DNA of 64,000 nucleotides, taken from contig SZPI01000054.1 in NCBI GenBank assembly GCA_030263635.1, positions 16,127 through 80,126 of the forward strand, given 5' to 3'. The position numbers and the translations under genes were made by a program. The stretch is from Flexicrinis sp001567485. GTDB lineage: Bacteria; Chloroflexota; Anaerolineae; Aggregatilineales; Phototrophicaceae. The notes under the pieces are model-generated. The model had not been told where the DNA came from and searched no databases. It was given only the letters and a program-made list of their open reading frames with translations. Positions 25,236 to 33,633 of this stretch are shown here, piece by piece. Position 1 is the first letter of the stretch. Each line of letters starts with the position of its first letter.

Positions 25236-26573
25236 TTACGGATATTTGCGGTTCAACATGCGCGCGTACGGGATGGTCTCGCGGACGTGCTGCAGCCCGC
25301 AAATCCAAGCGACTGTGCGCTCAAGGCCGAGGCCGAACCCCGCATGCGGCACGCTGCCGAAGCGGCGCAGGTCGAGATACCACGCGTAGGCGTCACGGCT
25401 GATGCCAATCGTTGATACACGCTGGTCGATCAACTCCGCGTCCCAAATGCGCTCGCTGCCTCCGGTGATTTCGCCGTAGCCCTCCGGCGCCAGCAGATCG
25501 ACGCTGCGGCACACCTCAGGGCGTCCCTCGACAGGCTGCATATAGAACGCCTTGACGGCGCTCGGGTAGTGATAGACGAACACAGGCCGGTCGAACAGCC
25601 CGGTCAGCGCCGTTTCATGCGGGCTGCCGAAGTCTTCGCCCCATTCGATCTTGAGCAGTTCCTTTTGTTCGGGATCGTCTGTTTGTTCGCGTAGAGTCTT
25701 GAGGCGCTCGATGGCGTCGTCATAGCTGATGCGCGGGAACGGCGACACGATGGACTCCAGCTTCGTCACGTCGCGCTCAAGCAGTTCCAGCTCAGGACGG
25801 TGAAGTTCAAGCACGCGCTGAACCACCGCCGTGATCATCTGCTCCTCGGTGTCCATCAGGTCTTCGAGGGAAAAGAACGCCATCTCTGGCTCAAGCATCC
25901 AAAACTCGATGAGGTGGCGGCGTGTTTTGGACTTCTCGGCGCGGAACGTCGGGCCGAAGCAGTACACCTTGCCGAACGCCATCATGTTCGCTTCGTTGTA
26001 AAGCTGACCGGTCTGGGCCAGATACGCCGGCTCGCCGAAATAATCGAGTTCAAAGAGCGTCGTCGTCTCTTCGCCCGCGGCTGGCGTGATAATCGGCGTG
26101 TCGACAAGCAGGTATCCGTTGCTGTCCAGCCAATTGCGAAGTGTCGCTACGATCGTGGCGCGAATGCGCAGGATGGCCCACTGGCGCGAGGAGCGCAGCC
26201 ACAAGTGACGGTTGTCCATCAAGAACTCCGTCCCGTGTTCCTTCGGCCCAATCGGGTAGTCCTGCGTGGCCTGCAAGACCTCGAAGGTCTTGATGTCCAG
26301 CTCGTATCCGCCGGGGATCCCTTTGGCGCGCTCGTCCTTGCGCACCGTGCCGGTCACGATCACCGAGGACTCCTGCGTCGCTTTGTCCGCGCGATCGAAC
26401 TCGTGCTCGTCGAGGTTGGGCTTGAAGGCAACGCAGTTGAGAATGCCGGTGCCATCGCGCAGCAGCACAAACGCGAGCTTGCCTTTGCCGGTCTTGTTAT
26501 AGACCCAGCCGCGCACTGTCACATCTTCACCGACGTGGTCGGCGATATCCCGAATCGCGATTACAGGCGCCAC
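25236..26573 (-). CDS. asnS: asparaginyl-tRNA synthetase
   Basis: The 445-residue class IIb enzyme charges tRNA-Asn. An N-terminal OB-fold anticodon domain (VTVRGWVYNKTGKGKLAFVLLRDG) is followed by the catalytic core. Motif 2 reads FRAEKSKTRRHLIEFWMLEPE. Motif 3 reads GFGLGLERTVAWICGLQHVR, followed by ETIPYAR near the end, which is typical of AsnRS. The start is GTG 26573, with GGAG about 9 bases upstream. A strong extended -10 promoter lies at 26615-26623 and a terminator follows the gene, so it is a single-gene transcript. Confidence 0.97.
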   Translation of the reverse strand: MAPVIAIRDIADHVGEDVTVRGWVYNKTGKGKLAFVLLRDGTGILNCVAFKPNLDEHEFDRADKATQESSVIVTGTVRKDERAKGIPGGYELDIKTFEVLQATQDYPIGPKEHGTEFLMDNRHLWLRSSRQWAILRIRATIVATLRNWLDSNGYLLVDTPIITPAAGEETTTLFELDYFGEPAYLAQTGQLYNEANMMAFGKVYCFGPTFRAEKSKTRRHLIEFWMLEPEMAFFSLEDLMDTEEQMITAVVQRVLELHRPELELLERDVTKLESIVSPFPRISYDDAIERLKTLREQTDDPEQKELLKIEWGEDFGSPHETALTGLFDRPVFVYHYPSAVKAFYMQPVEGRPEVCRSVDLLAPEGYGEITGGSERIWDAELIDQRVSTIGISRDAYAWYLDLRRFGSVPHAGFGLGLERTVAWICGLQHVRETIPYARMLNRKYP

Positions 26574-26614
26574 GGCCCGCTCCTTTGTCGTTACGCTGCC
26601 GCCAAAACGCCGGC

Positions 26615-26623
26615 ATTATAGCA
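26615..26623 (-). promoter_or_regulatory. extended -10 promoter of asnS
   Basis: The minus strand reads TGCTATAAT, a perfect -10 box with the TG extension. It is placed about 42 bases upstream of the asnS start codon. No good -35 is seen, which fits the extended -10 class. Confidence 0.65.
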
Positions 26624-26783
26624 TGCACAGGTAGTGGACAGTCTTTGGGTTGACCCTACATGTGCAAATCGCACAAAAGTGAGGTAAGCTTATTTCGTGT
26701 CAAGTCATCAAGAATGTTTAACTGCGCCTTAACTCAATGAGGTGAAGATCAGAGGTTGTACCGTTTGGACGGAGGGTATCGAA

Positions 26784-27113
26784 ATGCTCGGACATAGCCC
26801 TGCCAATTTCCACGTCGAGTATATGGATGTTGCACAGCACTGGTCGCCCGACTCGGAACGCTATGGCGGCGGAGACTGTTTAATCACGATGATGCTGAAC
26901 GGCTGGGAACTTGACCGCACGGTACTGTTGGAATACAAGTGGTTTGGTGGAAATCGCTGTGTCCGCGTCTTTCACTGCACGCTGACCCGTATGGGCGACT
27001 GTATGGTGATGCCGGTCGTCCACAACCCCTATGTCAGCCGGTTGATCCGCACGATGCAGCTCACCGTCGAACCGTTCGAGACGGGGAAATTGGGCCAAGC
27101 ACAGGCGGTATAA
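26784..27113 (+). CDS. conserved-looking orphan protein of unknown function
   Basis: The 109-residue product (MLGHSPANFHVEYMDVAQHW) is not recognised. It is rich in aromatic residues and in Met and Cys, with no membrane segment or signal peptide. The start at 26784 is supported by GGAGGG at 26771-26776; the longer frame to 26742 is less likely. It stands alone between asnS (divergent) and a terminator-like hairpin before pfkA. The strong ribosome-binding site and normal codon use suggest a real gene. Confidence 0.7.
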   Translation: MLGHSPANFHVEYMDVAQHWSPDSERYGGGDCLITMMLNGWELDRTVLLEYKWFGGNRCVRVFHCTLTRMGDCMVMPVVHNPYVSRLIRTMQLTVEPFETGKLGQAQAV

Positions 27114-27173
27114 CGCGGTCGCGGCGTCATGCCGCTGATACCCCACATCCTCAGCACAGTAGATCAATCGGCG

Positions 27174-27212
27174 GCGTACCTGAGCATTCCTCATCGGGTG
27201 CGCTGCTTTTTT
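27174..27212 (+). terminator. terminator-like hairpin after the orphan gene
   Basis: An imperfect stem (GCGTACC with GGGTGCGC, plus TGA/TCA) is followed by TTTTTT at 27207-27212. It lies about 60 bases after the orphan's stop codon. Confidence 0.55.
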
Positions 27213-27249
27213 AACGCGTCACGCAGCCTTTGAGGATGTGCCGACGCGA

Positions 27250-27269
27250 CTCATCCGGGTCAGGATGAG
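27250..27269. promoter_or_regulatory. perfect inverted repeat upstream of pfkA, possible operator
   Basis: CTCATCC and GGATGAG form a 7-bp dyad with a 6-base centre. It lies about 25 bases before a TATGAT hexamer (27295-27300) that could be the pfkA -10 box, so it would overlap or flank the -35 position. The rest of the 300-base gap shows nothing else clear. Confidence 0.4.
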
Positions 27270-27413
27270 GTTTCGGCGGACGCCTGTGGGATGTTATGAT
27301 CGTGTCAGACGTGAGGATCGACCGGGACGGCATTTCGCCCATCACCTCAGCTGTGACAGGCGGACGCTGACCGGCAGGGTGCTGTCCCGGCCTCCAGCGA
27401 ATCGAGAGCGAAC

Positions 27414-28514
27414 ATGACGCAGTACATTGGGATCCTAACGGCGGGTGGCGACAGTCCGGGTCTGAACGCGGCGATTCGCGGCGTGGGCAAGACGGGGCAG
27501 AACGTCTATGGCATGCAGATCATCGGGTTTCGCGATGGCTTTCGCGGCCTCATGGAGAACCGCACGGTCGCGTTAAACAGCGCGGCGCTCTCTGGAATCC
27601 TCACCATCGGCGGCACCATTCTGGGGACGAGCCGGGACAAGCCGCAGAAGATGCCGATCGGTAACAAGACGATGGACATGACCGAAGTCATGTTGGAGAC
27701 GTATCGCAACCATCATCTGGACGCGCTGGTGTGTTTGGGCGGTGGAGGCACGGCCAAGAACGCGTACCATCTCATGCAGCACGGGCTGAACATCATCACG
27801 CTGCCCAAGACGATTGACAACGACGTGGCGATGACCGACGTCACGTTCGGGTTCGACACGGCGCTGACGATTGCGACCGAGGCCATCGACCGCTTGCACA
27901 GCACCGCCCATAGTCATCACCGGATTATCGTGGTCGAGGTGATGGGTCACAACACCGGCTGGCTTGCGCTTGGGGCGGGGATCGCCGGAGGCGCCGACGT
28001 CATCTTGATTCCCGAAATCCCGTACAACATCGAACGGGTTGCCGGATCGATCCGGCAGCGCGTTCGGGAAGGCAAGGCGTTCAGCATCGTCGCGGTTTCT
28101 GAGGGCGCTGTGCCGGATGACCTGCGCGCGAAGATGGACAAAGTCCTCAAGAACGGCAAGGGTAAGAAGGCGAAGGCGGAGCTTGCCGCGTTGGAAGCCG
28201 AGCGGATGAACAGCACGCAGCGCCTGACTCAGCAGCTTGAGCAGCTCACCGGGCTGGAGTCCCGCGTGACGATCCTCGGCCATGTACAGCGCGGGGGCAT
28301 TCCGTCGGCGGCGGATCGTCTGCTGGCGACCCGGCTCGGCGCAGCGTGTGCGCGTTATATCCACGAGGAGCGCTTCGGTATTATGGTCGCGGCGCGCGGT
28401 GACTCCACGGAGGCGGTGCCGCTCGAACAAGTCGTCGGCAAGCGCAAGACGGTGCCGCTGGATCATCCGTGGATCGAGACGGCGCGCAGTCTCGGCGTCA
28501 GCCTCGGAGACTGA
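27414..28514 (+). CDS. pfkA: 6-phosphofructokinase (ATP/PPi subgroup ambiguous)
   Basis: The 366-residue glycolytic enzyme phosphorylates fructose-6-phosphate. It has the phosphoryl-donor loop ILTAGGDSPGLNA, the region CLGGGGTAKNA (about 107-116), catalytic PKTIDND (131-137) and the substrate-binding VEVMGHNTGWLAL. The residue in the GGDG(S/T) position is glycine, as in ATP enzymes. A lysine precedes TIDND (K132), as in PPi-dependent enzymes. This combination is known from the mixed group III phosphofructokinases. It is about 45 residues longer than the E. coli enzyme, with a basic insert around KKAKAELAALEAER. The gene stands alone, and the leader is about 110 bases. Confidence 0.93.
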   Translation: MTQYIGILTAGGDSPGLNAAIRGVGKTGQNVYGMQIIGFRDGFRGLMENRTVALNSAALSGILTIGGTILGTSRDKPQKMPIGNKTMDMTEVMLETYRNHHLDALVCLGGGGTAKNAYHLMQHGLNIITLPKTIDNDVAMTDVTFGFDTALTIATEAIDRLHSTAHSHHRIIVVEVMGHNTGWLALGAGIAGGADVILIPEIPYNIERVAGSIRQRVREGKAFSIVAVSEGAVPDDLRAKMDKVLKNGKGKKAKAELAALEAERMNSTQRLTQQLEQLTGLESRVTILGHVQRGGIPSAADRLLATRLGAACARYIHEERFGIMVAARGDSTEAVPLEQVVGKRKTVPLDHPWIETARSLGVSLGD

Positions 28515-28524
28515 AGCACGCCGT

Positions 28525-30032
28525 CTAACCGGTCATCGCTTTGGGCCGATACTGCACCGCTTCGGCGACGTGCGCCATTTCGATGGTGTCACAGTCGGCG
28601 AGGTCGGCAATCGTGCGTGAGAGCTTCAGCACGCGGTGAAACGCCCGCGCGCTCAACTGCATGCGCTTCACCGACAGATCGAGCAGGGCCTGCGCTTCTT
28701 TGGTCAGCGGGCAGAACTCAGCGATCTCACTGACGGTCATATCGCTGTTGGTCTGAAGTTTCGGATGATCTGCGAAGCGCTGTGACTGGCGCTGGCGTGC
28801 GCGTGTGACCCGTTCACGGATGCGGCTCGATGGCTCGGCGCGGTCACTGCCCATCATCTTCTCGTGCTCGACGCGCGGCACCGTGATGTGGATGTCGATG
28901 CGATCCATCAGCGGGCCGGACAATTTGGATTGATACCGCTGAACGATATTGGGCGAACATGTGCACGGCCGGAGTGTGTCGCCAAAATAACCGCACGGGC
29001 ACGGGTTGCGCGCGCCGATCAGGATGAAGTTGGCCGGCAGGGTGATACTGTTACGCGCGCGGCTGATCGTGACCACGCGATCTTCGACCGGCTGGCGCAG
29101 GACTTCAAGCGTCGCCTGCGGCAGTTCTGGCAGTTCGTCCAGAAACAACACGCCGCGGTGACTCAGCGTGATTTCGCCCGGCTTGGGCGGGTTGCCACCG
29201 CCGATCAAGCCGGCTTGGCTGATCGTGTGGTGGGGCGCGCGAAATGGACGCTGGCGGATCAGCGGTTGATCGGCCGAGAGCAGGTCGACTACCGAATAAA
29301 TACGCGAGACGTCGAGATTCCCGGCACGGCGCGCGCCAACAAAGTCTTGCCCACGCCGGGCGAGCCGGTCATCAGCAGGTTGTGGCTGCCGGCGGCCGCG
29401 ATCTCCAGCGCGCGCTTGACCTGTTCCTGCCCCTTGATGTCGGCGAAGTCCACGATGCCATCCGGCACGCTGTCGTCGTCGTTGAACGGTGTCGGCGGCG
29501 TGACCTCAAGCTGGCGCATTCCGTACATGTGCTCGACCAGCACGGCCAACGACGGCACGGCATACACGGTAAGGCCCCCGACGAGCGCGGCCTGTGGGGC
29601 GTCTTCCGGGGCGCAGTAAAGCGTCGTGATGCCGTTCTGCACGGCGGTGTAGGCCATCGGCAGCACACCTTTAACATGCCGCACGCTGCCATCCAACGAC
29701 AGTTCGCCGATGAACATCGCGTCACGGGTTGGGCCGGCGGGCATCTGATCGGTGGAGACCAGCACACCGACGGCAATTGCGAGATCATACACCGGGCCTT
29801 GCTTGGGCAGGTCGGCTGGCGAGAGGTTGACGACGAACACTTTCGGTGGGAACTGCAAGCCGCTGTTCTTGATCGCCGCGCGCACACGTTCACGGCTTTC
29901 GCGTACGCCTGCGTCGGGCAGTCCAACGATGGTGAACAAGGGGATATTGCCACGCGGGTTGAAGTCGGTCTCGACCTCGATGATATGGCCGTCGAGACCT
30001 TCCAGCGCGCACGCCTTTACCACAGACAGCAT
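28525..30032 (-). pseudogene. comM: ComM/YifB-type AAA+ protein, frameshifted by a short deletion
   Basis: Two minus-strand frames together make a YifB/ComM protein, a helicase-like Mg-chelatase-fold factor used in natural transformation. The first (29289-30032) has the N-terminal domain (MLSVVKACALEGLDG) and Walker A GSPGVGKTLLARAVPGI. The second, one frame over, resumes at DVSRIYSVVDLLSADQ and continues through FRAPHHTISQAG, Walker B GVLFLDELPEL and the Mg_chelatase_C end. About ten residues normally found between PGI and the RIYSV segment are missing, so a deletion of about 30 bases near 29300-29316 both removes them and shifts the frame. As written, translation stops at residue 247. It could be a real mutation or an assembly error. 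Confidence 0.88.
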
Positions 30033-30233
30033 AACTCGGAATCCTTTGGTTCAGTGCGTGCGGCATTATAGCGACAAATGACACACATAGATGTAGAGGA
30101 GTTACAGCGAAATCGACTGGGCGACCGGAAGGGTTTTGAGTCTAGAAATCCGGACGTACCCGGCTATAATGGGCGGGCATCTCACTATGCAGCACGCCCC
30201 GACGAACACTTGCGTAGAGGCGTCAAATTACCG

Positions 30234-30262
30234 TTTACAGCGCACAGCCGCGTGTGTATAAT
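30234..30262 (+). promoter_or_regulatory. sigma-70 promoter of the rpmJ-rpsI operon
   Basis: TTTACA at 30234-30239 and a perfect TATAAT at 30257-30262 are separated by exactly 17 bases. Transcription would start near 30269, giving a leader of about 35 bases before rpmJ. Confidence 0.9.
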
Positions 30263-30303
30263 GCTCGGCCTGTCGTGCTCGGCTTGTCTGGGGACCGTCA
30301 CTC

Positions 30304-30417
30304 ATGAAGGTATCAACGTCCATTAAGGCCCGCTGCCCTAAGTGCCGCGTCATCAAGCGTCATGGCCGGGTCATGGTTATTTGCTCGAATCCGAAGCATA
30401 AGCAGCGGCAAGGGTAA
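30304..30417 (+). CDS. rpmJ: 50S ribosomal protein L36
   Basis: The 37-residue protein reads MKVSTSIKARCPKCRVIKRH at its start. It carries the zinc-binding set C-x-x-C, a later cysteine in VICSNP and the histidine in KHKQRQG. It is the first gene after the promoter at 30234-30262. In most bacteria infA or map precedes it; here neither does. The 9-base gap to rpsM shows an operon. Confidence 0.97.
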   Translation: MKVSTSIKARCPKCRVIKRHGRVMVICSNPKHKQRQG

Positions 30418-30426
30418 GGTTAAGCT

Positions 30427-30813
30427 ATGGCGCGTATCGAGGGTGTCGACCTTCCGCGGAATAAGCGGGTCGAAGTTGCACTCACCTATATTTTTGGGAT
30501 TGGGCCGACCCGCAGCAAGCAAATTCTCGCTGCGACCGGTGTGAATCCGGACACTCGTGTGCAGGACTTGACCGAAGCAGAAGTGCAGTCGATGCGTGAG
30601 TACATCACTGGCAGCTTCGTGGTTGAGGGTGATCTGCGCCGCACGGTGTTGTCGAACATCAAGCGTTTGCAGGAGATCGGATCGTACCGGGGTCTCCGCC
30701 ACCGCCGGCTGCTGCCTGTTCGCGGCCAGCGCACCCGGACAAATGCCCGCACCCGCCGGGGTGTCAAGAAGACCGTTCCGGGCCGTGGTCGCAAGAAGGG
30801 CGGCAAGAAGTAA
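30427..30813 (+). CDS. rpsM: 30S ribosomal protein S13
   Basis: The 128-residue protein of the 30S head contacts tRNA and the large subunit. Family features are MARIEGVDLPRNKRVEVALTY, GIGPTRSKQIL and the basic C-terminal tail RGLRHRRLLPVRGQRTRTNA. Its length is normal. It follows rpmJ by 9 bases. Unlike in most genomes, rpsK does not follow at once: 130 bases with two strong hairpins lie between them. Confidence 0.98.
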   Translation: MARIEGVDLPRNKRVEVALTYIFGIGPTRSKQILAATGVNPDTRVQDLTEAEVQSMREYITGSFVVEGDLRRTVLSNIKRLQEIGSYRGLRHRRLLPVRGQRTRTNARTRRGVKKTVPGRGRKKGGKK

Positions 30814-30828
30814 CCGGCGTTTGAGCTG

Positions 30829-30864
30829 AGACTGCGCGGCGGGTCTCCCGTGTTAGCGCAGTCT
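30829..30864 (+). promoter_or_regulatory. stem-loop I between rpsM and rpsK
   Basis: AGACTGCGC pairs perfectly with GCGCAGTCT (9 bp), enclosing a smaller CGGG/CCCG helix. There is no U-tract, so it is not an ordinary terminator. It may be a processing or ribosomal-protein binding site in the mRNA. Confidence 0.65.
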
Positions 30865-30885
30865 GTGTCTATCCGTTCTCATGCT

Positions 30886-30915
30886 GATGCGCCCTCGGAC
30901 ATGACAGGGCGCATC
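30886..30915 (+). promoter_or_regulatory. stem-loop II between rpsM and rpsK
   Basis: GATGCGCCCT pairs perfectly with AGGGCGCATC (10 bp) across a 10-base loop, ending 28 bases before the rpsK start codon. No U-tract follows. With stem-loop I it makes a compact two-hairpin element in the leader of rpsK-rpoA. Confidence 0.65.
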
Positions 30916-30943
30916 GTGGCGTAATACCCTTTCTGGAGGAAGT

Positions 30944-31348
30944 ATGGCACGCGGGAAACAGGGGGCCAGCAGCCGTAAGGTGACCAAGAAGGTCGTCAAG
31001 AACATCCCTTACGGTCAGGCTCACATCTTTGCCACATTCAACAATACGATCGTGTCGATGACCGATCAATCGGGCAACGTGGTGGCTTGGGCGAGCGCTG
31101 GCACTTCCGGATTCACCGGCAGCCGCAAGAGCACCCCATATGCGGCGCGGCTTGCGGCGCAGGCGGCTGCCGATTCGGCCGCGGGCCACGGCATGAAGGA
31201 AGTCGATGTGTTCGTCAAAGGCCCCGGCCCCGGCCGCGAGTCGGCCATTCGCGCCATTCAGGCCAGCGGCTTGAAGGTGCGGTCGATCACCGATCAGACT
31301 CCGGTGCCGCACAATGGTGTACGTCCTCCGAAGAAGCGCCGCGTCTAA
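30944..31348 (+). CDS. rpsK: 30S ribosomal protein S11
   Basis: The 134-residue protein of the 30S platform shows AHIFATFNNTIVSMTDQSGN, GFTGSRKSTPYAA, VKGPGPGRESAIRA and the C-terminal PHNGVRPPKKRRV. GGAGG precedes the ATG. rpsD, which normally follows, is absent; rpoA starts after about 50 bases. Confidence 0.98.
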   Translation: MARGKQGASSRKVTKKVVKNIPYGQAHIFATFNNTIVSMTDQSGNVVAWASAGTSGFTGSRKSTPYAARLAAQAAADSAAGHGMKEVDVFVKGPGPGRESAIRAIQASGLKVRSITDQTPVPHNGVRPPKKRRV

Positions 31349-31399
31349 GCTGCTGCTTCCGTTGGGTTACGCGTTTCTATGTTCAAGGAGGACACCGGC

Positions 31400-32386
31400 G
31401 TGAATCTGACCCAAATGGTCTTGCCGCATAAGGTCGAGAGCGACGCGGCAACGCGCAATTATGGTCGCTTCGTCATCAGCCCGCTCGAAAAGGGTTTCGG
31501 TCTGACGTTGGGCAACGCCCTGCGCCGTGTTCTCCTGTCGTCGTTGCAGGGCGCAGCAGTGACCAGCATCCGAGTCAGCGACGTGCATCACGAATTCTCC
31601 GCGATCCCTGATGTTCGCGAAGACATGACACAGCTGATCTTGCAGGTCAAGCAGCTTCGTGTGAAGCTCGACGGCGAAACCGCCCGGCTCCGGTTGGAAC
31701 ATCGTGGGGAAGGCATTGTAACGGCGGCCGACATCCGCTGCCCGCCTGAAGTGCAGATTATCAACAGCGACTTGTACCTGTTCACTGTTGACTCCCCGAA
31801 CGCACACCTCGAAATGGAATTCGAAGTGCGCGCGGGCCGTGGCTTCAGTCCGGCGGAGGAGCGCGGCCGGCTCCCGATTGGCGAACTGCCGGTCGATGCC
31901 ATCTTCAGCCCGGTCAAGCGCGTTAAGTTCGAGGTCGAACCGGCCCGTGTCAACAACCTGACCAACTACGACCGGCTGATTCTCGAAATTTGGACGGACG
32001 GCACAATCCGCCCGCAGGATGCACTGGCGCAGTCTGCGCAGATCTTGATGCGCCACTTGTCGGTCATCGGCGGGATGGATCCGACGTTCGACCAGTACAC
32101 GCAGTTCGAGGCGTACGACGAAGCCCGCGAACCGATGCAGAACAGCAAGCGCTCGCAGCTGCACGACAAGATGATTGAGGAACTTGACTTGAGCGTTCGC
32201 GTGTTCAACTCGCTCAAGCGCACGGGCATCACGACCATCGGCGATGTGCTGGAGATGCTCGATCGCGGATCCGACGCGATGCTCGCGATCCGCAACTTTG
32301 GTGAGAAGTCGCTCGATGAGCTGGTCGAGAAGCTCCGCGAAAAGGGATACCTGCCATCGGAGCAGACCGAGGGCGAGTCCGAGTAA
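31400..32386 (+). CDS. rpoA: RNA polymerase alpha subunit
   Basis: The 328-residue protein contains the N-terminal assembly domain (FVISPLEKGFGLTLGNALRRVLLSS, GEGIVTAADI, RPIGELPVDAIFSP-type region) and, after an acidic linker, the alpha-CTD (LDLSVRVFNSLKRTGITTIGDV with NFGEKSLDEL). The CTD binds UP elements and activators. AAGGAGG at 31385-31391 lies 8 bases before GTG 31400, so this start is preferred to the ATG at 31379, which has no ribosome-binding site. It is followed by rplQ, as usual. Confidence 0.97.
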   Translation: MNLTQMVLPHKVESDAATRNYGRFVISPLEKGFGLTLGNALRRVLLSSLQGAAVTSIRVSDVHHEFSAIPDVREDMTQLILQVKQLRVKLDGETARLRLEHRGEGIVTAADIRCPPEVQIINSDLYLFTVDSPNAHLEMEFEVRAGRGFSPAEERGRLPIGELPVDAIFSPVKRVKFEVEPARVNNLTNYDRLILEIWTDGTIRPQDALAQSAQILMRHLSVIGGMDPTFDQYTQFEAYDEAREPMQNSKRSQLHDKMIEELDLSVRVFNSLKRTGITTIGDVLEMLDRGSDAMLAIRNFGEKSLDELVEKLREKGYLPSEQTEGESE

Positions 32387-32412
32387 CACGTTAGGGACGG
32401 CGAGGAAGAATC

Positions 32413-32820
32413 ATGCGTCACCACATGGCAGGAAAACGACTGGGCCGCGACACCGGGCATCGAAAGGCACTGCGCCTGAACTTGACCCGTGCGCTGCTCA
32501 CCCACGAACGGATTGAGACCACGCTGGCGAAGGCGCAGTTCGTGCGCGCCAACGTCGAGCGGACGATCACGCTGGCGAAGCGTGGTTTAGCCAAGGCGGA
32601 AGCCAGCCAGCGGCCCGAGGCCGGCGTGCATGCGCGCCGCTTGGTCGCCAGCCGGCTCGGCAACGACCGTGAGATCGTGCAGAAGGTGTTTGATGAGCTT
32701 GCGCCGCGTTATGCAGATCGTCCGGGCGGCTATACCCGGATGTTCAAGCTGGGGCCGCGCAAGGGCGACAACGCCGAAATGGTGCTGATCGAGCTGGTCG
32801 ACCGCGGGGCCGGCGCGTAA
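32413..32820 (+). CDS. rplQ: 50S ribosomal protein L17
   Basis: The 135-residue protein begins MRHHMAGKRLGRDTGHRKAL and contains LLTHERIETTLAKAQFVRANVE and the C-terminal YTRMFKLGPRKGDNAEMVLIEL, all typical of L17. It lies near the exit tunnel in the 50S subunit. It follows rpoA by 26 bases and truA starts 5 bases after it. Confidence 0.98.
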   Translation: MRHHMAGKRLGRDTGHRKALRLNLTRALLTHERIETTLAKAQFVRANVERTITLAKRGLAKAEASQRPEAGVHARRLVASRLGNDREIVQKVFDELAPRYADRPGGYTRMFKLGPRKGDNAEMVLIELVDRGAGA

Positions 32821-32825
32821 GATCG

Positions 32826-33575
32826 GTGCGTTATCGCGCGACCGTCGCCTATGACGGGAGGGCATATTGGGGGTTTCAGCGGCAAGCTGGAGATGCACCC
32901 ACCGTGCAGGGCGCGATCGAACGGGCGCTGGAGCAGATTACCGGCACGCACACCCCGGTGATCGGCGCAGGACGAACAGACAGCGGTGTGCATGCGACGG
33001 GGCAGGTGATCGCCTTCGACGCGGAATGGGCCTACAAGCCTGAGACCTTAACAAAGGCGCTTAACGCCACACTCCCGACGGACATCAGCGTCCGCGACGT
33101 GTGCGAACACCCCGGCTTTCATCCGCGTTTCGATGCGCGGAGCCGGTGTTACCGCTACACGGTGCACGCCGCCGCCGTGCGCGATCCCTTGCTGTGGGGC
33201 CGCGTTTGGTGGCTGCCAAAGGCGTTGGATGTCGAGGCGATGCAAGCCTGTGCGGCCAGCGTGATCGGCACGCATGACTTCGCGACGTTCGGACGCCCGC
33301 CGCAAGGCGACAACACGGTACGCACCGTGTTCGCCTCGCAGTGGAGCCACCGCGCAGCGCCGATCGCCGGGGAGTTGTACGTTTACGAGGTTGAGGCCAA
33401 CGCGTTTTTGCACCACATGGTGCGGCGATTGGTAGGCATGATGGTCGATGCCGGGCGGGGATGGCTCAGCCCGGAGATGTTTCAAGACAAGATGCGCGCG
33501 GCAGACCTGAACCTTGCGCAGCGGACAGCACCACCGCATGGACTCGTCCTTGAGGCGGTGCGTTATGACGACTAG
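32826..33575 (+). CDS. truA: tRNA pseudouridine(38-40) synthase
   Basis: The 249-residue enzyme isomerises uridines 38-40 in the tRNA anticodon arm. It shows YDGRAYWGFQRQ, the catalytic aspartate in GAGRTDSGVHATGQV, FHPRFDARSRCYRY and the C-terminal HHMVRRLVGMMVDAGRG. It starts with GTG. The position between rplQ and rplM is classical, and the spacing shows one transcript. Confidence 0.97.
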   Translation: MRYRATVAYDGRAYWGFQRQAGDAPTVQGAIERALEQITGTHTPVIGAGRTDSGVHATGQVIAFDAEWAYKPETLTKALNATLPTDISVRDVCEHPGFHPRFDARSRCYRYTVHAAAVRDPLLWGRVWWLPKALDVEAMQACAASVIGTHDFATFGRPPQGDNTVRTVFASQWSHRAAPIAGELYVYEVEANAFLHHMVRRLVGMMVDAGRGWLSPEMFQDKMRAADLNLAQRTAPPHGLVLEAVRYDD

Positions 33576-33633
33576 AATATCGGGTCATTCAGTAGGAAGC
33601 GGTGAGGCGCTCGAAGCCCACCCGGAGGTAACG

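Noticed and set aside
30165..30170. TATAAT upstream of the rpmJ promoter
   Set aside because: No acceptable -35 at 16-18 bases; the promoter at 30234-30262 is far better and closer to the gene.
31367..32389. 340-codon minus-strand frame opposite rpoA
   Set aside because: Antisense to the fully conserved rpoA; composition typical of a shadow frame.
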